52,539 nucleotides of DNA from Flavobacteriaceae bacterium (GCA_013373385.1 JABXHX010000064.1:1-52539); one strand, 5' to 3'. Positions 23,568 through 33,095 are shown, counted from the stretch's first letter. Notes: generated from the letters alone by a model not told the origin. Numbers and translations: made by a program.

Positions 23568-26093
23568 ATGAAGAAATATATTTTTTTCACACTGTTTTTG
23601 TTGTTGATTTTAACCAAAACCTCTGCACAGAAACCACAAAAACTAAACTCAAACCAAATTTTTGAGAAAATACAGAAGTTAAATTTTTTAGGTACCGCTT
23701 TGTATATTGCTGCGCATCCAGATGACGAAAACACCCGACTGATTTCGTATTTGGCAAATCATGTAAAAGCAAGAACAGCTTATTTGTCTTTAACACGCGG
23801 TGATGGAGGTCAGAATTTAATTGGTCCAGAGATTAGAGAGTTGTTAGGTTTGATTAGAACACAAGAACTGGTAGCTGCTAGAAAAGTTGATGGCGGTGAA
23901 CAGCTATTTACAAGAGCCAATGATTTTGGATATTCTAAACATCCAACAGAAACATTAGAGTTTTGGGATAAAGAGAAAGTATTGGCAGATATAGTTTGGG
24001 CAATTAGAACTTTTAAACCAGATATTATCATCAACCGATTTAATCATAGGACACCTGGAACAACGCACGGGCATCATACTACTTCTGCGATGTTGAGTGT
24101 AGAAGCATTTGAGCTTTCTGCAGATAATACTAAGTACGCATCACAACTAGAACACACGCAGTCTTGGCAACCAAAACGTTTGTTTTTTAACACTTCTTCT
24201 TGGTTTTATAGAACTAAAGCAGCATTTGAAAAAGCTACTAAAGGGAAATTATCAACCTTAGATGTCGGGGTTTATTATCCGTTAAAAGGTTTGTCTAATA
24301 ATGAGGTGGCAGCCATAGCTAGCAGTCAACATTTATGTCAAGGTTTTGGAAGATTAACCACTCGCGGAACGCAAAAAGAATACTTAGAGTTTTTAAAAGG
24401 ATCGAAACCAAAAGACCAACACGACTTGTTCTCGGGCATCAATACCACATGGAACAGAATTAAAGGAGGAGGGGAAATTGGAGCTATTTTGTATGAGGTA
24501 GAAAAAAACTTCGACTTTTCTAATCCGTCTAAACATCTGCCAGTATTGTTAAAAGCTTATGATAAAATTCAATTATTAGAAGATGCACATTGGAGAACCA
24601 TTAAATTAAAACAAATTAAAGAAATTATTTATGCAGCAGCTGGGTTGTATTTAGAAGTTTCTGCGAGCAGTTCTTCTACTACGCCAAATGGAAAAGTAGA
24701 ATTGACAATGGAAGTACTGAAGAGAAGTGATATAACTACTTTTTTTGATTCTTATACAATTGTTGGTAACGGAATTAGCGTTGGTATTGCTCAAGAAAAG
24801 CAATTAGAAAATAATGTACGTTTAAATATTAGAGATACAATTCAATTAAAAAACAAAAGCTATTCAGACCCTTATTGGTTGCAAAATAAATGGTCGTTAG
24901 GGATGTATGATGTAAAGAATCAATTACAAATTGGTAAACCAGCATCGAGTAGACCTCTGCAAGTAGAGTTTCATCTGAACATGTGGGAACATAAAATTTC
25001 ATTTACCAAAGATGTAGTGTATCGTTATGCAAAAAGAGATAAAGGAGAGTTGTACAATCCTTTTGAAGTATTACCAGAGGTAACAACAAAGTTGAACAAT
25101 AAAATACTTATTTTTTCTGATGATACCAAGCAGAAAGTATCTGTAGAAGTAAGAGCAGGAACTAAAAATGTAAGAGGAACAGTAGCTCTAGACGTTCCTA
25201 AAGATTGGAGTGTACAGCCTAAATTACAATCTTTTGTAATTGCTCAAAAAGGAGATGTACAGATGGTAGACTTTTATGTAAGTCCACCTAAAAAGCAATC
25301 TGAAGGAAAGTTAAAAGTACTTGCTAAAGCAAATGGACAATTATACACTAAAGAACTGATAGAGATTAACTATAACCATATTCCTAAACAATCTGTGTTG
25401 TTAGATTCAGAAGCCAAAATTGTTCGACTAAACATTCAAAAAGCAGGAAATTTTATTGGTTATATTCAAGGTTCTGGAGATGCTATTCCAGAGAGTTTAC
25501 GTCAAATAGGCTATAAGGTAAAAGAAATTCATCCGAAAGAAATCAATGAAAATAATTTAGCGCAATTCGATGCAATTGTAGTCGGAATTAGAGCTTACAA
25601 CACACTACCTGAATTAAAATTTAAACAAAAATATTTATTGGATTACACCAAAAATGGAGGAACTCTAATTGTACAGTACAATACCAGTAGAAGAGTAGAT
25701 GTACAAGCTCCATTTAATTTAAAATTATCTAGAGATAGAGTTACTGATGAAAATGCAAAAGTGACATTGTTGGCGAAAAATCATTCAATTTTAAATTTTC
25801 CAAATGTAATTTCAGAAAGTGATTTTAATGGTTGGGTACAAGAACGTGGTCTGTATTTTCCAAATACATGGAGCAAAGAATATACACCCATTTTATCGAT
25901 GCACGATAAAGGAGAAACTGCGAAAAAAGGAAGTTTATTAGTCGCAAAATACGGTAAAGGAAATTACATTTATACAGGGTTAAGTTTTTTTAGAGAATTA
26001 CCTGCAGGAGTTTCTGGAGCTTATAAGTTATTTGCAAATATGTTATCAGTAGTGAAAAACAAATTAGAGATTAAAAACGAAATTAAGGAATAA
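23568..26093 (+). CDS. exported PIG-L family deacetylase with large C-terminal extension
   Basis: 841 residues. Signal peptide 1-20 (ending TSAQ). The N-terminal LmbE/PIG-L domain has the zinc motif AHPDDE (49-54) and the third ligand region HGHH (167-170), plus NRFNHRTPGTTH. Residues about 350-600 are beta-rich (NPCBM/alpha-galactosidase-associated type), and 610-830 resemble a glutamine-amidotransferase-like or ThuA-like fold (FDAIVVGIRAYNTLPELK, NGGTLIVQYNTS). Family enzymes deacetylate N-acetylglucosamine-type substrates. The export signal suggests action on an extracellular sugar conjugate. The following microprotein and sodium symporter probably import a product. Confidence 0.87.
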   Translation: MKKYIFFTLFLLLILTKTSAQKPQKLNSNQIFEKIQKLNFLGTALYIAAHPDDENTRLISYLANHVKARTAYLSLTRGDGGQNLIGPEIRELLGLIRTQELVAARKVDGGEQLFTRANDFGYSKHPTETLEFWDKEKVLADIVWAIRTFKPDIIINRFNHRTPGTTHGHHTTSAMLSVEAFELSADNTKYASQLEHTQSWQPKRLFFNTSSWFYRTKAAFEKATKGKLSTLDVGVYYPLKGLSNNEVAAIASSQHLCQGFGRLTTRGTQKEYLEFLKGSKPKDQHDLFSGINTTWNRIKGGGEIGAILYEVEKNFDFSNPSKHLPVLLKAYDKIQLLEDAHWRTIKLKQIKEIIYAAAGLYLEVSASSSSTTPNGKVELTMEVLKRSDITTFFDSYTIVGNGISVGIAQEKQLENNVRLNIRDTIQLKNKSYSDPYWLQNKWSLGMYDVKNQLQIGKPASSRPLQVEFHLNMWEHKISFTKDVVYRYAKRDKGELYNPFEVLPEVTTKLNNKILIFSDDTKQKVSVEVRAGTKNVRGTVALDVPKDWSVQPKLQSFVIAQKGDVQMVDFYVSPPKKQSEGKLKVLAKANGQLYTKELIEINYNHIPKQSVLLDSEAKIVRLNIQKAGNFIGYIQGSGDAIPESLRQIGYKVKEIHPKEINENNLAQFDAIVVGIRAYNTLPELKFKQKYLLDYTKNGGTLIVQYNTSRRVDVQAPFNLKLSRDRVTDENAKVTLLAKNHSILNFPNVISESDFNGWVQERGLYFPNTWSKEYTPILSMHDKGETAKKGSLLVAKYGKGNYIYTGLSFFRELPAGVSGAYKLFANMLSVVKNKLEIKNEIKE

Positions 26094-26150
26094 TAAACCC
26101 TTTGTATAAAGCTATCTAATACTAATTTGATATAACAACCAACAACAATT

Positions 26151-26258
26151 ATGACGAGCAAACAACATCCTTGGAAAAAAATATATAGTCTTGTGTTAAT
26201 TATGAATGCTGTGTACATCATTCTATTCTACTTAATTACAACATATTTTACTAACTAA
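26151..26258 (+). CDS. 35-residue single-pass membrane microprotein ahead of the SSS symporter
   Basis: An ATG-TAA frame of 35 codons. It begins MTSKQHPWKKIYS, a positively charged cytoplasmic-type start, followed by one hydrophobic helix (about residues 13-31) and ends FTN. It stops 8 bases before the symporter start and follows the PIG-L stop by 57 bases. Charge-then-helix order, exact ORF boundaries and operon position support a real gene. Tiny partners of this kind are known for other transporters (KdpF; the DUF4212 subunit beside some SSS symporters). Function as a symporter subunit is inferred. Confidence 0.65.
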   Translation: MTSKQHPWKKIYSLVLIMNAVYIILFYLITTYFTN

Positions 26259-26266
26259 ACGCAATT

Positions 26267-27928
26267 ATGGAACTACTCGATTGGATTGTACTTTCTGTAA
26301 CCTTATTGTTTATTGTAATTTTTGGTGCGTATAAAACCAGAAAAAACACTACTGTACAAGATTATATAAAAGGCGGAAATGACACAAAGTGGTGGACTAT
26401 AGGCTTGTCTGTAATGGCAACACAAGCCAGTGCAATAACATTCTTGTCTACTCCAGGTCAAGCATTTCATAGCGGAATGGGATTTGTTCAGTTTTACTTT
26501 GGATTACCCATTGCCATGGTGATTATTTGTTTGGTCTTTATTCCAATTTATCATAAGCTAAAAGTTTATACAGCATACGAATATTTAGAAGGAAGATTTG
26601 ATTTAAAAACAAGAACCTTAGCAGCCATGTTATTTTTAATTCAACGTGGATTGGCAGCAGGAATTACCATTTTTGCTCCTGCAATTATCTTATCTGCAGT
26701 CTTGGGTTGGGACTTGGTTACTTTAAATATACTCATAGGTACGCTAGTGATTGTTTACACGGTTTCTGGTGGTACCAAAGCTGTAAACGTAACTCAAAAG
26801 CAGCAAATGGTAATTATTTTCTTTGGGATGTTGGTGGCTTTTTTTATGATTATAGCGAAACTGCCTCAAGATATTTCATTTTCGAAAGCATTGGATATAG
26901 CTGGTGCGAGCGGAAAAATGAAAGTACTAGATTTTTCGTTTGATTTTAATAATCGTTATACTATTTGGACAGGTTTCTTAGGTGGTACCTTTTTAATGTT
27001 ATCTTATTTTGGAACAGACCAAAGTCAGGTACAAAGATATTTGTCAGGAAAATCGATTAGAGAAAGCCAATTGGGTTTGTTATTTAACGGATTGTTAAAA
27101 GTACCTATGCAATTTTTTATCTTACTAGTTGGTGTCATGGTTTTTGTTTTTTATCAATTCAATTCAGCACCGCTAAACTTTAATCCAAAAGCAACAGAAG
27201 CTGTTAACAACTCAATATATGCAGATCAATACAAAGCGCTCGAAGCGAAGCACATTGAATTTGAAAATCAGAAGAAAGCATTAGCGACAAACGGTGTAAC
27301 AGCTACAGAGAAACAACAGTTAAAAAAAGTAGAAGCAGCCCATGTAAAAGTAAAAGAAGCTGCAAAAGTTATTATTAAAAAGGCTGATGAGACAGTTGAG
27401 ACAAACGACAAAGATTATGTCTTTATTCATTTTATATTAAACAACTTACCAAGGGGATTGATTGGACTTTTACTGGCAGTGATTTTATCAGCAGCAATGT
27501 CTTCAACAGCGTCAGAATTGAATGCGTTAGCGTCTACCACAGTTATTGATTTGTACAAACGTAATGTTAGCGGAGATAAAAGTGAAGCACATTATGTAAA
27601 GGCTTCTAAATGGTTTACTTTAGCTTGGGGTATATTGGCAATTTTGGTGGCTTGTGTTGCTAACTTATTTGATAATTTAATTCAATTAGTAAATATAATT
27701 GGTTCTATTTTCTACGGAAATGTATTAGGTATCTTTTTGTTGGCATTTTTCATCAAATTTGTCAAAGGAAATGCTGTGTTTGTAGCAGCGCTTATTACAC
27801 AATCAATTATTATTGGAGTCTTCTTTTTAGATTGGCTTCCTTATTTATGGCTCAATTTACTAGGCTGTATACTTGTAATGGTCATAGCTATTTTATTGCA
27901 AACAATGCTGAAAAAAGAAAAAGCTTAA
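26267..27928 (+). CDS. sodium:solute symporter (SSS family)
   Basis: 553 residues with about 13 transmembrane helices. Signature regions are WWTIGLSVMATQASAITFLS (TM1 sodium-site region), GGTKAVNVTQKQQM and LSYFGTDQSQVQRYL, then ILSAAMSSTASELNALAS (TM8 sodium-site serines). An unusual charged, Ala/Lys/Glu-rich stretch at about residues 310-383 sits between two membrane helices and is predicted coiled coil; many SSS members lack it. The substrate is unknown, but coupling to the upstream exported PIG-L deacetylase suggests an amino-sugar or sugar acid. Its stop overlaps the stop of the convergent GNAT gene by 4 bases. Confidence 0.93.
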   Translation: MELLDWIVLSVTLLFIVIFGAYKTRKNTTVQDYIKGGNDTKWWTIGLSVMATQASAITFLSTPGQAFHSGMGFVQFYFGLPIAMVIICLVFIPIYHKLKVYTAYEYLEGRFDLKTRTLAAMLFLIQRGLAAGITIFAPAIILSAVLGWDLVTLNILIGTLVIVYTVSGGTKAVNVTQKQQMVIIFFGMLVAFFMIIAKLPQDISFSKALDIAGASGKMKVLDFSFDFNNRYTIWTGFLGGTFLMLSYFGTDQSQVQRYLSGKSIRESQLGLLFNGLLKVPMQFFILLVGVMVFVFYQFNSAPLNFNPKATEAVNNSIYADQYKALEAKHIEFENQKKALATNGVTATEKQQLKKVEAAHVKVKEAAKVIIKKADETVETNDKDYVFIHFILNNLPRGLIGLLLAVILSAAMSSTASELNALASTTVIDLYKRNVSGDKSEAHYVKASKWFTLAWGILAILVACVANLFDNLIQLVNIIGSIFYGNVLGIFLLAFFIKFVKGNAVFVAALITQSIIIGVFFLDWLPYLWLNLLGCILVMVIAILLQTMLKKEKA

Positions 27929-29043
27929 AGTGTTTTTTCAAAAATTCGGTATTTTTTATAAACCGTATGATTCATACGTTCGTAGGTAGCTCGCATCTTA
28001 ATATTTTCTTCCATTGTTAAATGGCTATCAATATGTGTTAATTTGGCTTTTCTGGCTGAGTCAAAAATAGCAACAGCCATAAGTGCATCAATTCCAAAAT
28101 ACCTACAGTCTTCTTTTACGCAGCCCAACAACATGTCCAATTGTTTTGTTTGCTTTAAAGCTTTGATAATATGCAAAAAACCAAAAGGCAATAAACGTCC
28201 GTTTGCCTTTTTTAGTCCTTTGCTAATATTAGGCATAGCAGCTACAAAAGCAACGACATTTTTTTCTTTATCAATTACAACTTTTATAAAGTTAGGGTTT
28301 AATAAAGGTAAAAAACGTTGTGTAAATTCTTTCACTTCTTTATCTTTTAAAGGAGCAAATCCGTATATATCAGCATAGCTTTCATTTATTAAATCAAATA
28401 TTGGTTTAATATATAGTTTAATATTTTTTGTTTTTGTAAACTCTAAAATCTTGTAACCTCTATCTTTTGCTCTTTGTGCAACTTTTTTGTAAATATCTGG
28501 GGTTTTGCTTTCAAGCAATATTCTATATTGAAATAAGTCAATTTTTTTTACATAGCCATTCCTTTCGGTATGCGTTATCATATAAGGATAGCTACAGTTA
28601 GTAACCATAACAGTTACAGGGTCTTCAAAACCTTTAATTAAAAAACCTTGTGGGTCTTTATCAGAAAAACCTAAAGGCCCAACTATATTTTTCATCTGGT
28701 GTTCTTTTCCCCAAGATTCAATGGCTTTAATTAGTTTGTCAAAAACTTCAGCATCATCAAAACATTCTAACGCAAAAAAACGCACATTTTCTTCTGCATG
28801 TACTTTATTGTAAATGTGATTTATGATACCCATAACTCTACCAACAACTTCATTATTTTTAAAAGCTAAATACATTATGGTATCGCAATTAGAAAATGAA
28901 TGGTTTTTCTTTTGGTCAAAGATTTTATATTCATCAGAAAGTAGTGGAGGCAACCATTCTTGATGATTCTTATGTATTTTGTAGGGTAAATAAATAAAGG
29001 TTTTTAAATCTTTATAATTGGTTACTTCTTTTAAATGAATCAT
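27925..29043 (-). CDS. GNAT-fold acyltransferase-like protein (YghO type)
   Basis: 372 residues, twice the size of a simple GNAT enzyme. Recognisable blocks are YLPYKIHKNHQEWLPPL, VVGRVMGIINHIYN, FFALECFDDAEVF and MKNIVGPLGFSDKDPQGFLI in the first half, and GVKEDCRYFGIDALMAVAIFD near the end. This matches the long GNAT-like proteins called YghO. I recall that some relatives of this type act as bacterial ceramide synthases, but I cannot confirm orthology here. It overlaps the upstream PAP2 gene by four bases (ATGA), so the pair is co-translated, which fits lipid metabolism. Confidence 0.8.
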   Translation of the reverse strand: MIHLKEVTNYKDLKTFIYLPYKIHKNHQEWLPPLLSDEYKIFDQKKNHSFSNCDTIMYLAFKNNEVVGRVMGIINHIYNKVHAEENVRFFALECFDDAEVFDKLIKAIESWGKEHQMKNIVGPLGFSDKDPQGFLIKGFEDPVTVMVTNCSYPYMITHTERNGYVKKIDLFQYRILLESKTPDIYKKVAQRAKDRGYKILEFTKTKNIKLYIKPIFDLINESYADIYGFAPLKDKEVKEFTQRFLPLLNPNFIKVVIDKEKNVVAFVAAMPNISKGLKKANGRLLPFGFLHIIKALKQTKQLDMLLGCVKEDCRYFGIDALMAVAIFDSARKAKLTHIDSHLTMEENIKMRATYERMNHTVYKKYRIFEKTL

Positions 29044-29921
29044 TTTATTGGCTCCTTTTTAAATGGAAAATTATATACTAACGTTGCTAAATATACTACA
29101 ATTGGTGCAATTAGAAGCCCAAAAATAGCATCAACTGCATAATGCGCTTTGATGTAAACTGTAGATAAAACTAGCAATATGCTTAAAGGTAAACTAATGT
29201 TAAAAAACAGCGGTAGCTTTTTTCTTGCAAGCAATAAAATAACAATGGTTACCCCTACGTGAGAACTCGGAAAAGCACCTGTTGGTTGTTCGGCATTTTC
29301 TTGAATGATATGCATTATTTCTTGGAAAATATACCCGTTTGTAGGTGCAGATTTGTTAGGTAAATCAAAATAAAATTGAGGGCCAGCAGAAGGGAAAATG
29401 GCAAAAATAAAATAGAAAAAAAGTAACGAAAAAGTTACTTTAAAAATACTTTCTATAAACAAAACTTTTCGTTTAAAAAGCATTGCAATTACAAAACCTA
29501 AAATGATAAAGTAAAACGAAAAATACGCAAAGTACATTAACTCTGTAAACCAAGAGTTATTGATATATTCTGAAAACTGTATACTTGGTTGAAAGCCAAA
29601 TAACCACTGATCCAAATCAATAAATATCTGATCTAAATTATTAAAAAATAATTTGTTGTAATGTACGGTTTCGGTATAAAAATAACCTGCAAAAAGCACA
29701 GGATAAATATTTCTAAGTAAATGTAAAAAAGCAGATTTTAGAATTGAATTAAAAAAAATGAATGCTACACTTATACTAACAATTATTCCCCTGGTTAGTA
29801 ATAAGCTCAAAGCATTTTCGGTTTGACTCCAAGAACTTACTAGTAAAACAGAAGTAATTATTACAAAACCAAAAAACAAATAATCTACTTTGATTAACTT
29901 ATGCATGTTTTTTACAACCAA
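29040..29921 (-). CDS. PAP2-superfamily membrane enzyme (phosphatase or Aur1-like transferase)
   Basis: 293 residues with six or seven membrane helices. The catalytic PAP2 motifs are FPSSHVG with His221 (C2) and KAHYAVD with His260 and Asp264 (C3). The C1 motif is not the classic KxxxxxxRP, and FPSAGPQFYFD precedes the core, a layout closer to Aur1/inositol-phosphorylceramide synthase-like members than to simple phosphatidate phosphatases. It should act on a lipid phosphate at the outer face of the inner membrane. Coupling to the GNAT gene suggests a shared lipid pathway. Start could be Met1 or Met6. Confidence 0.85.
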   Translation of the reverse strand: MVVKNMHKLIKVDYLFFGFVIITSVLLVSSWSQTENALSLLLTRGIIVSISVAFIFFNSILKSAFLHLLRNIYPVLFAGYFYTETVHYNKLFFNNLDQIFIDLDQWLFGFQPSIQFSEYINNSWFTELMYFAYFSFYFIILGFVIAMLFKRKVLFIESIFKVTFSLLFFYFIFAIFPSAGPQFYFDLPNKSAPTNGYIFQEIMHIIQENAEQPTGAFPSSHVGVTIVILLLARKKLPLFFNISLPLSILLVLSTVYIKAHYAVDAIFGLLIAPIVVYLATLVYNFPFKKEPIK

Positions 29922-29978
29922 ATTTTTTCTAAATATACAAAACCAATTAAAATAACATTTACTTAAAGTAACAGATTG

Positions 29979-29986
29979 TATATTTG
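29979..29986 (+). promoter_or_regulatory. promoter -7 box of the aquaporin gene
   Basis: TATATTTG, 17 bases upstream of the start codon. Strong match. Confidence 0.65.
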
Positions 29987-30003
29987 CATTTTCAATTGAA
30001 TAT

Positions 30004-30663
30004 ATGAAAAGATATATTGCAGAGTTTATAGGAACGTTTACTCTTGTTTTTTGTGGAACAGGTGCAATGACAATTAACGAAATTACTGGAGGTGAAGTTA
30101 CCCATGTTGGTATAGGAATTACTTGGGGATTTACTGTTATTGCTATGATTTATGCATTCGGAGAAATTTCTGGAGCGCATATAAATCCTGCGGTGACCAT
30201 TGCTTTTGCTTATGCTAAAAAGTCTGCATGGAAAGAGGTGCCAAAGTACATTGTCGCTCAGGTTTTGGGTGCTTTTGCTGCAAGTTTTATCTTATTGTTT
30301 TTATTTCCAAATAGTGAGTTCTTAGGTGCTACGATTCCAAAAGTTGATGTGTGGCGTGCTTTTGTGCTAGAACTCTTACTCACTTTCTTTTTAATGGTAA
30401 CGATTATAAATGTTTCTACTGGAAGTAAAGAAATAGGTACTACAGCTGCTATAGCTATTGGCGGACTCGTAATGATTGAAGCGCTATTTGCTGGACCTGT
30501 TACCAATGCATCTATGAACCCTGCACGTTCTTTAGCACCAAATATTGTTTCTGGAAATATGCAACATTTATGGTTATATATGGTTGCACCGATTTTGGGT
30601 GCTTTATTAGCAGTAATTTCTTGTAAATTGGTAAAGGATGATAATTGTTGTGAAAGTTGTTAG
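30004..30663 (+). CDS. aquaporin (MIP family channel)
   Basis: 219 residues, six membrane helices and two half-helices. Both pore motifs are intact: GAHINPAVT (Asn61) and SMNPARS (Asn172), followed by Ser rather than the Asp seen in glycerol facilitators, so a water-type pore of the AqpZ class is more likely. The protein ends in a short cysteine-rich tail, KDDNCCESC, which is not usual for aquaporins and could bind metal. It is monocistronic with its own promoter. Confidence 0.93.
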   Translation: MKRYIAEFIGTFTLVFCGTGAMTINEITGGEVTHVGIGITWGFTVIAMIYAFGEISGAHINPAVTIAFAYAKKSAWKEVPKYIVAQVLGAFAASFILLFLFPNSEFLGATIPKVDVWRAFVLELLLTFFLMVTIINVSTGSKEIGTTAAIAIGGLVMIEALFAGPVTNASMNPARSLAPNIVSGNMQHLWLYMVAPILGALLAVISCKLVKDDNCCESC

Positions 30664-30742
30664 TGAGCTAATTGGTGAGTGAGTAATTAAGGAATAAATT
30701 AATGGAGAAATGTGGTCACTAACTCGTAACTCCTAGCTCCTG

Positions 30743-32386
30743 TTATTTATACTTTCTCTTTCTAAGATAGTTAAAGACAATTCCAAAAATTACTAGTAAA
30801 ACAATAGGTAATACTATATTAAAAAGTTGCCAAAAAGAACGTTCTTGATAAGCTCTTTGTTTGTCAAGAAGATTTATTTTTAAGGATTTGTTTCTAAGGT
30901 TAATCAGTCCTTCATCATCTAATAAGTAATCAACTGTATTTAATAAAAACTCTTTATTACCAAAGGTTTCTTGTGTCCATTTATCAATTGATAAGTCAAG
31001 CGGTTTTCCTTTTAAAAGCTGATTTTTAGCAATATCACCATCGGCAATAACTACCATTTTTGTAGACTTACTTTTAGCTTTAAACAACGGAGTATCAAAT
31101 GGCTTGATTCTATTTTTGTAAGCAGAATTAAAATTACCTTCTAACAAAACACCCAATAATTGATGTCCGCTTTTATAGTTACTTTCCGTTGGTTCATCAG
31201 CAACGGTTTTTAAATCAACAAAGCTGGGTGTGCCAACTTTTGCAGTTAGCAATGAGCTAACTAACAACGGAGTTTTTGTAATTTCTTTGTTTTTTAAGGT
31301 GTCAATTTGTGTGGCAAACTGCAATCTAATCGGACGTATATTTTTTGTAATTGCATGGTTAGGATTACCGCCTACTAATGGATGAAAAAACCAAGGCAAA
31401 TTTTGAAATTGCGGTTTGTTACCGACATTTCCAGTTGCTAACGGAATCTTAGCAGCGTACAAATCTTTGAGCAAGCTTGTATTAATTCTAACTCCGTAGC
31501 TAAATAATACATCTGTTAGATTTAAGTCTCTTGGGTAAGCCAACATTTTACCTGTGCGTCTTAAACTGTCTTGATCTGCTTGTACATAATCTAGCATCCA
31601 TAAAGTTTTTCCACCATTCATTATAAACTGATCTAAGGTCAATTTTTCATTGTCAGAAAACTTTACAGTTGGTTTTGCAATAATAGCAAGATCAAAAGAA
31701 GTTAAATCTTTAAGTGTTTTCTGCGGATTTGTTAAAACAGAATCTAAGGTAAATTTAGCTAAGCTGTATTTGTCACTTACAGCACTTAAAAAGCTGTACA
31801 AATATAAATCGTGTAATTGTCCGTTACCTGTTAAAACAGCAATCTGTTTCTTTTTTGTTGTGCTGCTATTTTTAATGGCAGAAACAAAAGAAAACTCTAA
31901 ATTTTCAATAGCAAATTGCAATTGTTCATCTTGAGAAGTTGCATTAGAATTTGGAAGTAAGTTTACGAGTTCAGTATTGTTTCTGTAAGTAATTTCTGCC
32001 CAAGGAAAAATAATAGCTTCAGATAGTTTACCGTCTTCTTCTACTGTTAATTTACTTGGAATCATTCCCTTCTTTATCAAACGCTCTCTAAAAGAATCTG
32101 GGTTGACAAACTGAATTTTTAGCTTAGTATTGATGGCTCTTAGTTCTTCAAGTAATTGCTTGGTTTCTATTTGTAAACGTTTAAACTCTGCTGGGAATTC
32201 ACCTTGCAGATATACCTTTATATAAATGGGCGATTGTATATTGCTAACAATTGTAGTCGAAGCTTGCTTTAAAGTATACCGTTGGTCTTGTGTTAAATCT
32301 ATGCGCTTGTAAAAGTAATGTGCTAAAACATTTATTAAAAGTAATGCAATACCTAATTTGATGATGTGTCCGATATTCTTAAACAT
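30743..32386 (-). CDS. gldG: gliding motility ABC transporter component GldG
   Basis: 547 residues. N-terminal membrane helix (about 10-28), then the large extracytoplasmic GldG/ABC-type uncharacterised domain (SPIYIKVYLQGEFPAEFKRL at its start, FDLAIIAKPTVKFSDNEK in the middle) and a C-terminal membrane helix (about 518-538) with a basic tail. GldG with GldF and the ATPase GldA forms an ABC system required for gliding and for chitin/polymer use in Flavobacterium johnsoniae. gldA is not in the window. It overlaps gldF by 8 bases. Confidence 0.95.
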   Translation of the reverse strand: MFKNIGHIIKLGIALLLINVLAHYFYKRIDLTQDQRYTLKQASTTIVSNIQSPIYIKVYLQGEFPAEFKRLQIETKQLLEELRAINTKLKIQFVNPDSFRERLIKKGMIPSKLTVEEDGKLSEAIIFPWAEITYRNNTELVNLLPNSNATSQDEQLQFAIENLEFSFVSAIKNSSTTKKKQIAVLTGNGQLHDLYLYSFLSAVSDKYSLAKFTLDSVLTNPQKTLKDLTSFDLAIIAKPTVKFSDNEKLTLDQFIMNGGKTLWMLDYVQADQDSLRRTGKMLAYPRDLNLTDVLFSYGVRINTSLLKDLYAAKIPLATGNVGNKPQFQNLPWFFHPLVGGNPNHAITKNIRPIRLQFATQIDTLKNKEITKTPLLVSSLLTAKVGTPSFVDLKTVADEPTESNYKSGHQLLGVLLEGNFNSAYKNRIKPFDTPLFKAKSKSTKMVVIADGDIAKNQLLKGKPLDLSIDKWTQETFGNKEFLLNTVDYLLDDEGLINLRNKSLKINLLDKQRAYQERSFWQLFNIVLPIVLLVIFGIVFNYLRKRKYK

Positions 32387-33095
32387 TACGCAACTGATTT
32401 TTAGTTAGTAATAAAAAGAATATCGTGACAGAGATAAAATAAATAACATCACGCGTATCAATAACTCCACGACTTATACTTTTAAAGTGCTCGTTGATTC
32501 CTAAAAGCTGTATAGTATAGCTGTTAGAAAATAGGCTTGCAATAGCGTCAAATCCGTAGAATAAAAAGAAGGTAATAAACACCCCTAAAATAAATGCAAC
32601 AATTTGATTTTTAGAAAAAGTAGAGGTATATAAACCAATAGAAGTATAGGCTGCAGCTAAAAATAATAGTCCGATATAAGAACCGAGTGTACTGCCAATA
32701 TCTAAATTTCCGATAGGGTTGCCAAGTTGAATTACAGTATATACATAGGTAATTGTAGGTATAAGGGCAACAACAACCAGTAAAAGCGCAGCGAAAAACT
32801 TACCCAACACAATTTGCCAATTGGTAATAGGTTTTGTTTGTAAAGTTTCAATTGTTCCGCTATGCAATTCGTCTGAAAAACTTTTCATGGTAATCGCCGG
32901 AATTAAGAATAGAAAAATCCAAGGAGCTAGAAAAAAGAAACTGTTTAAATCAGCAAAACCAGCATTTAAAATATTGGTATCGTCTTTAAAAACCCATAAA
33001 AATAAGCCGTTTATCAATAAGAAAACACCAATAACCAAATAGGCAATTGGAGAAGCAAAAAATGCGTTGAATTCTTTTTTTAAGATTGCTGTCAT
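32379..33095 (-). CDS. gldF: gliding motility ABC transporter permease GldF
   Basis: 238 residues with six membrane helices (ABC-2 type permease). Family segments are MTAILKKEFNAFFASPIAYL, the conserved MKSFSDELHSGTIETLQTKPIT between the first helices, and ending LLLTKNQLRNV. It forms the membrane channel of the GldAFG ABC system. Translation is coupled to gldG by overlap. It is preceded by a tandem repeat tract and the ABM/SAM-hydrolase gene pair on the same strand. Confidence 0.95.
   Translation of the reverse strand: MTAILKKEFNAFFASPIAYLVIGVFLLINGLFLWVFKDDTNILNAGFADLNSFFFLAPWIFLFLIPAITMKSFSDELHSGTIETLQTKPITNWQIVLGKFFAALLLVVVALIPTITYVYTVIQLGNPIGNLDIGSTLGSYIGLLFLAAAYTSIGLYTSTFSKNQIVAFILGVFITFFLFYGFDAIASLFSNSYTIQLLGINEHFKSISRGVIDTRDVIYFISVTIFFLLLTKNQLRNV

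Noticed and set aside
30664..30742. Small gene between aquaporin and gldG
   Set aside because: Only repeat-like text (TAACTCCTAGCTCCTG) and no frame with a start and promoter.
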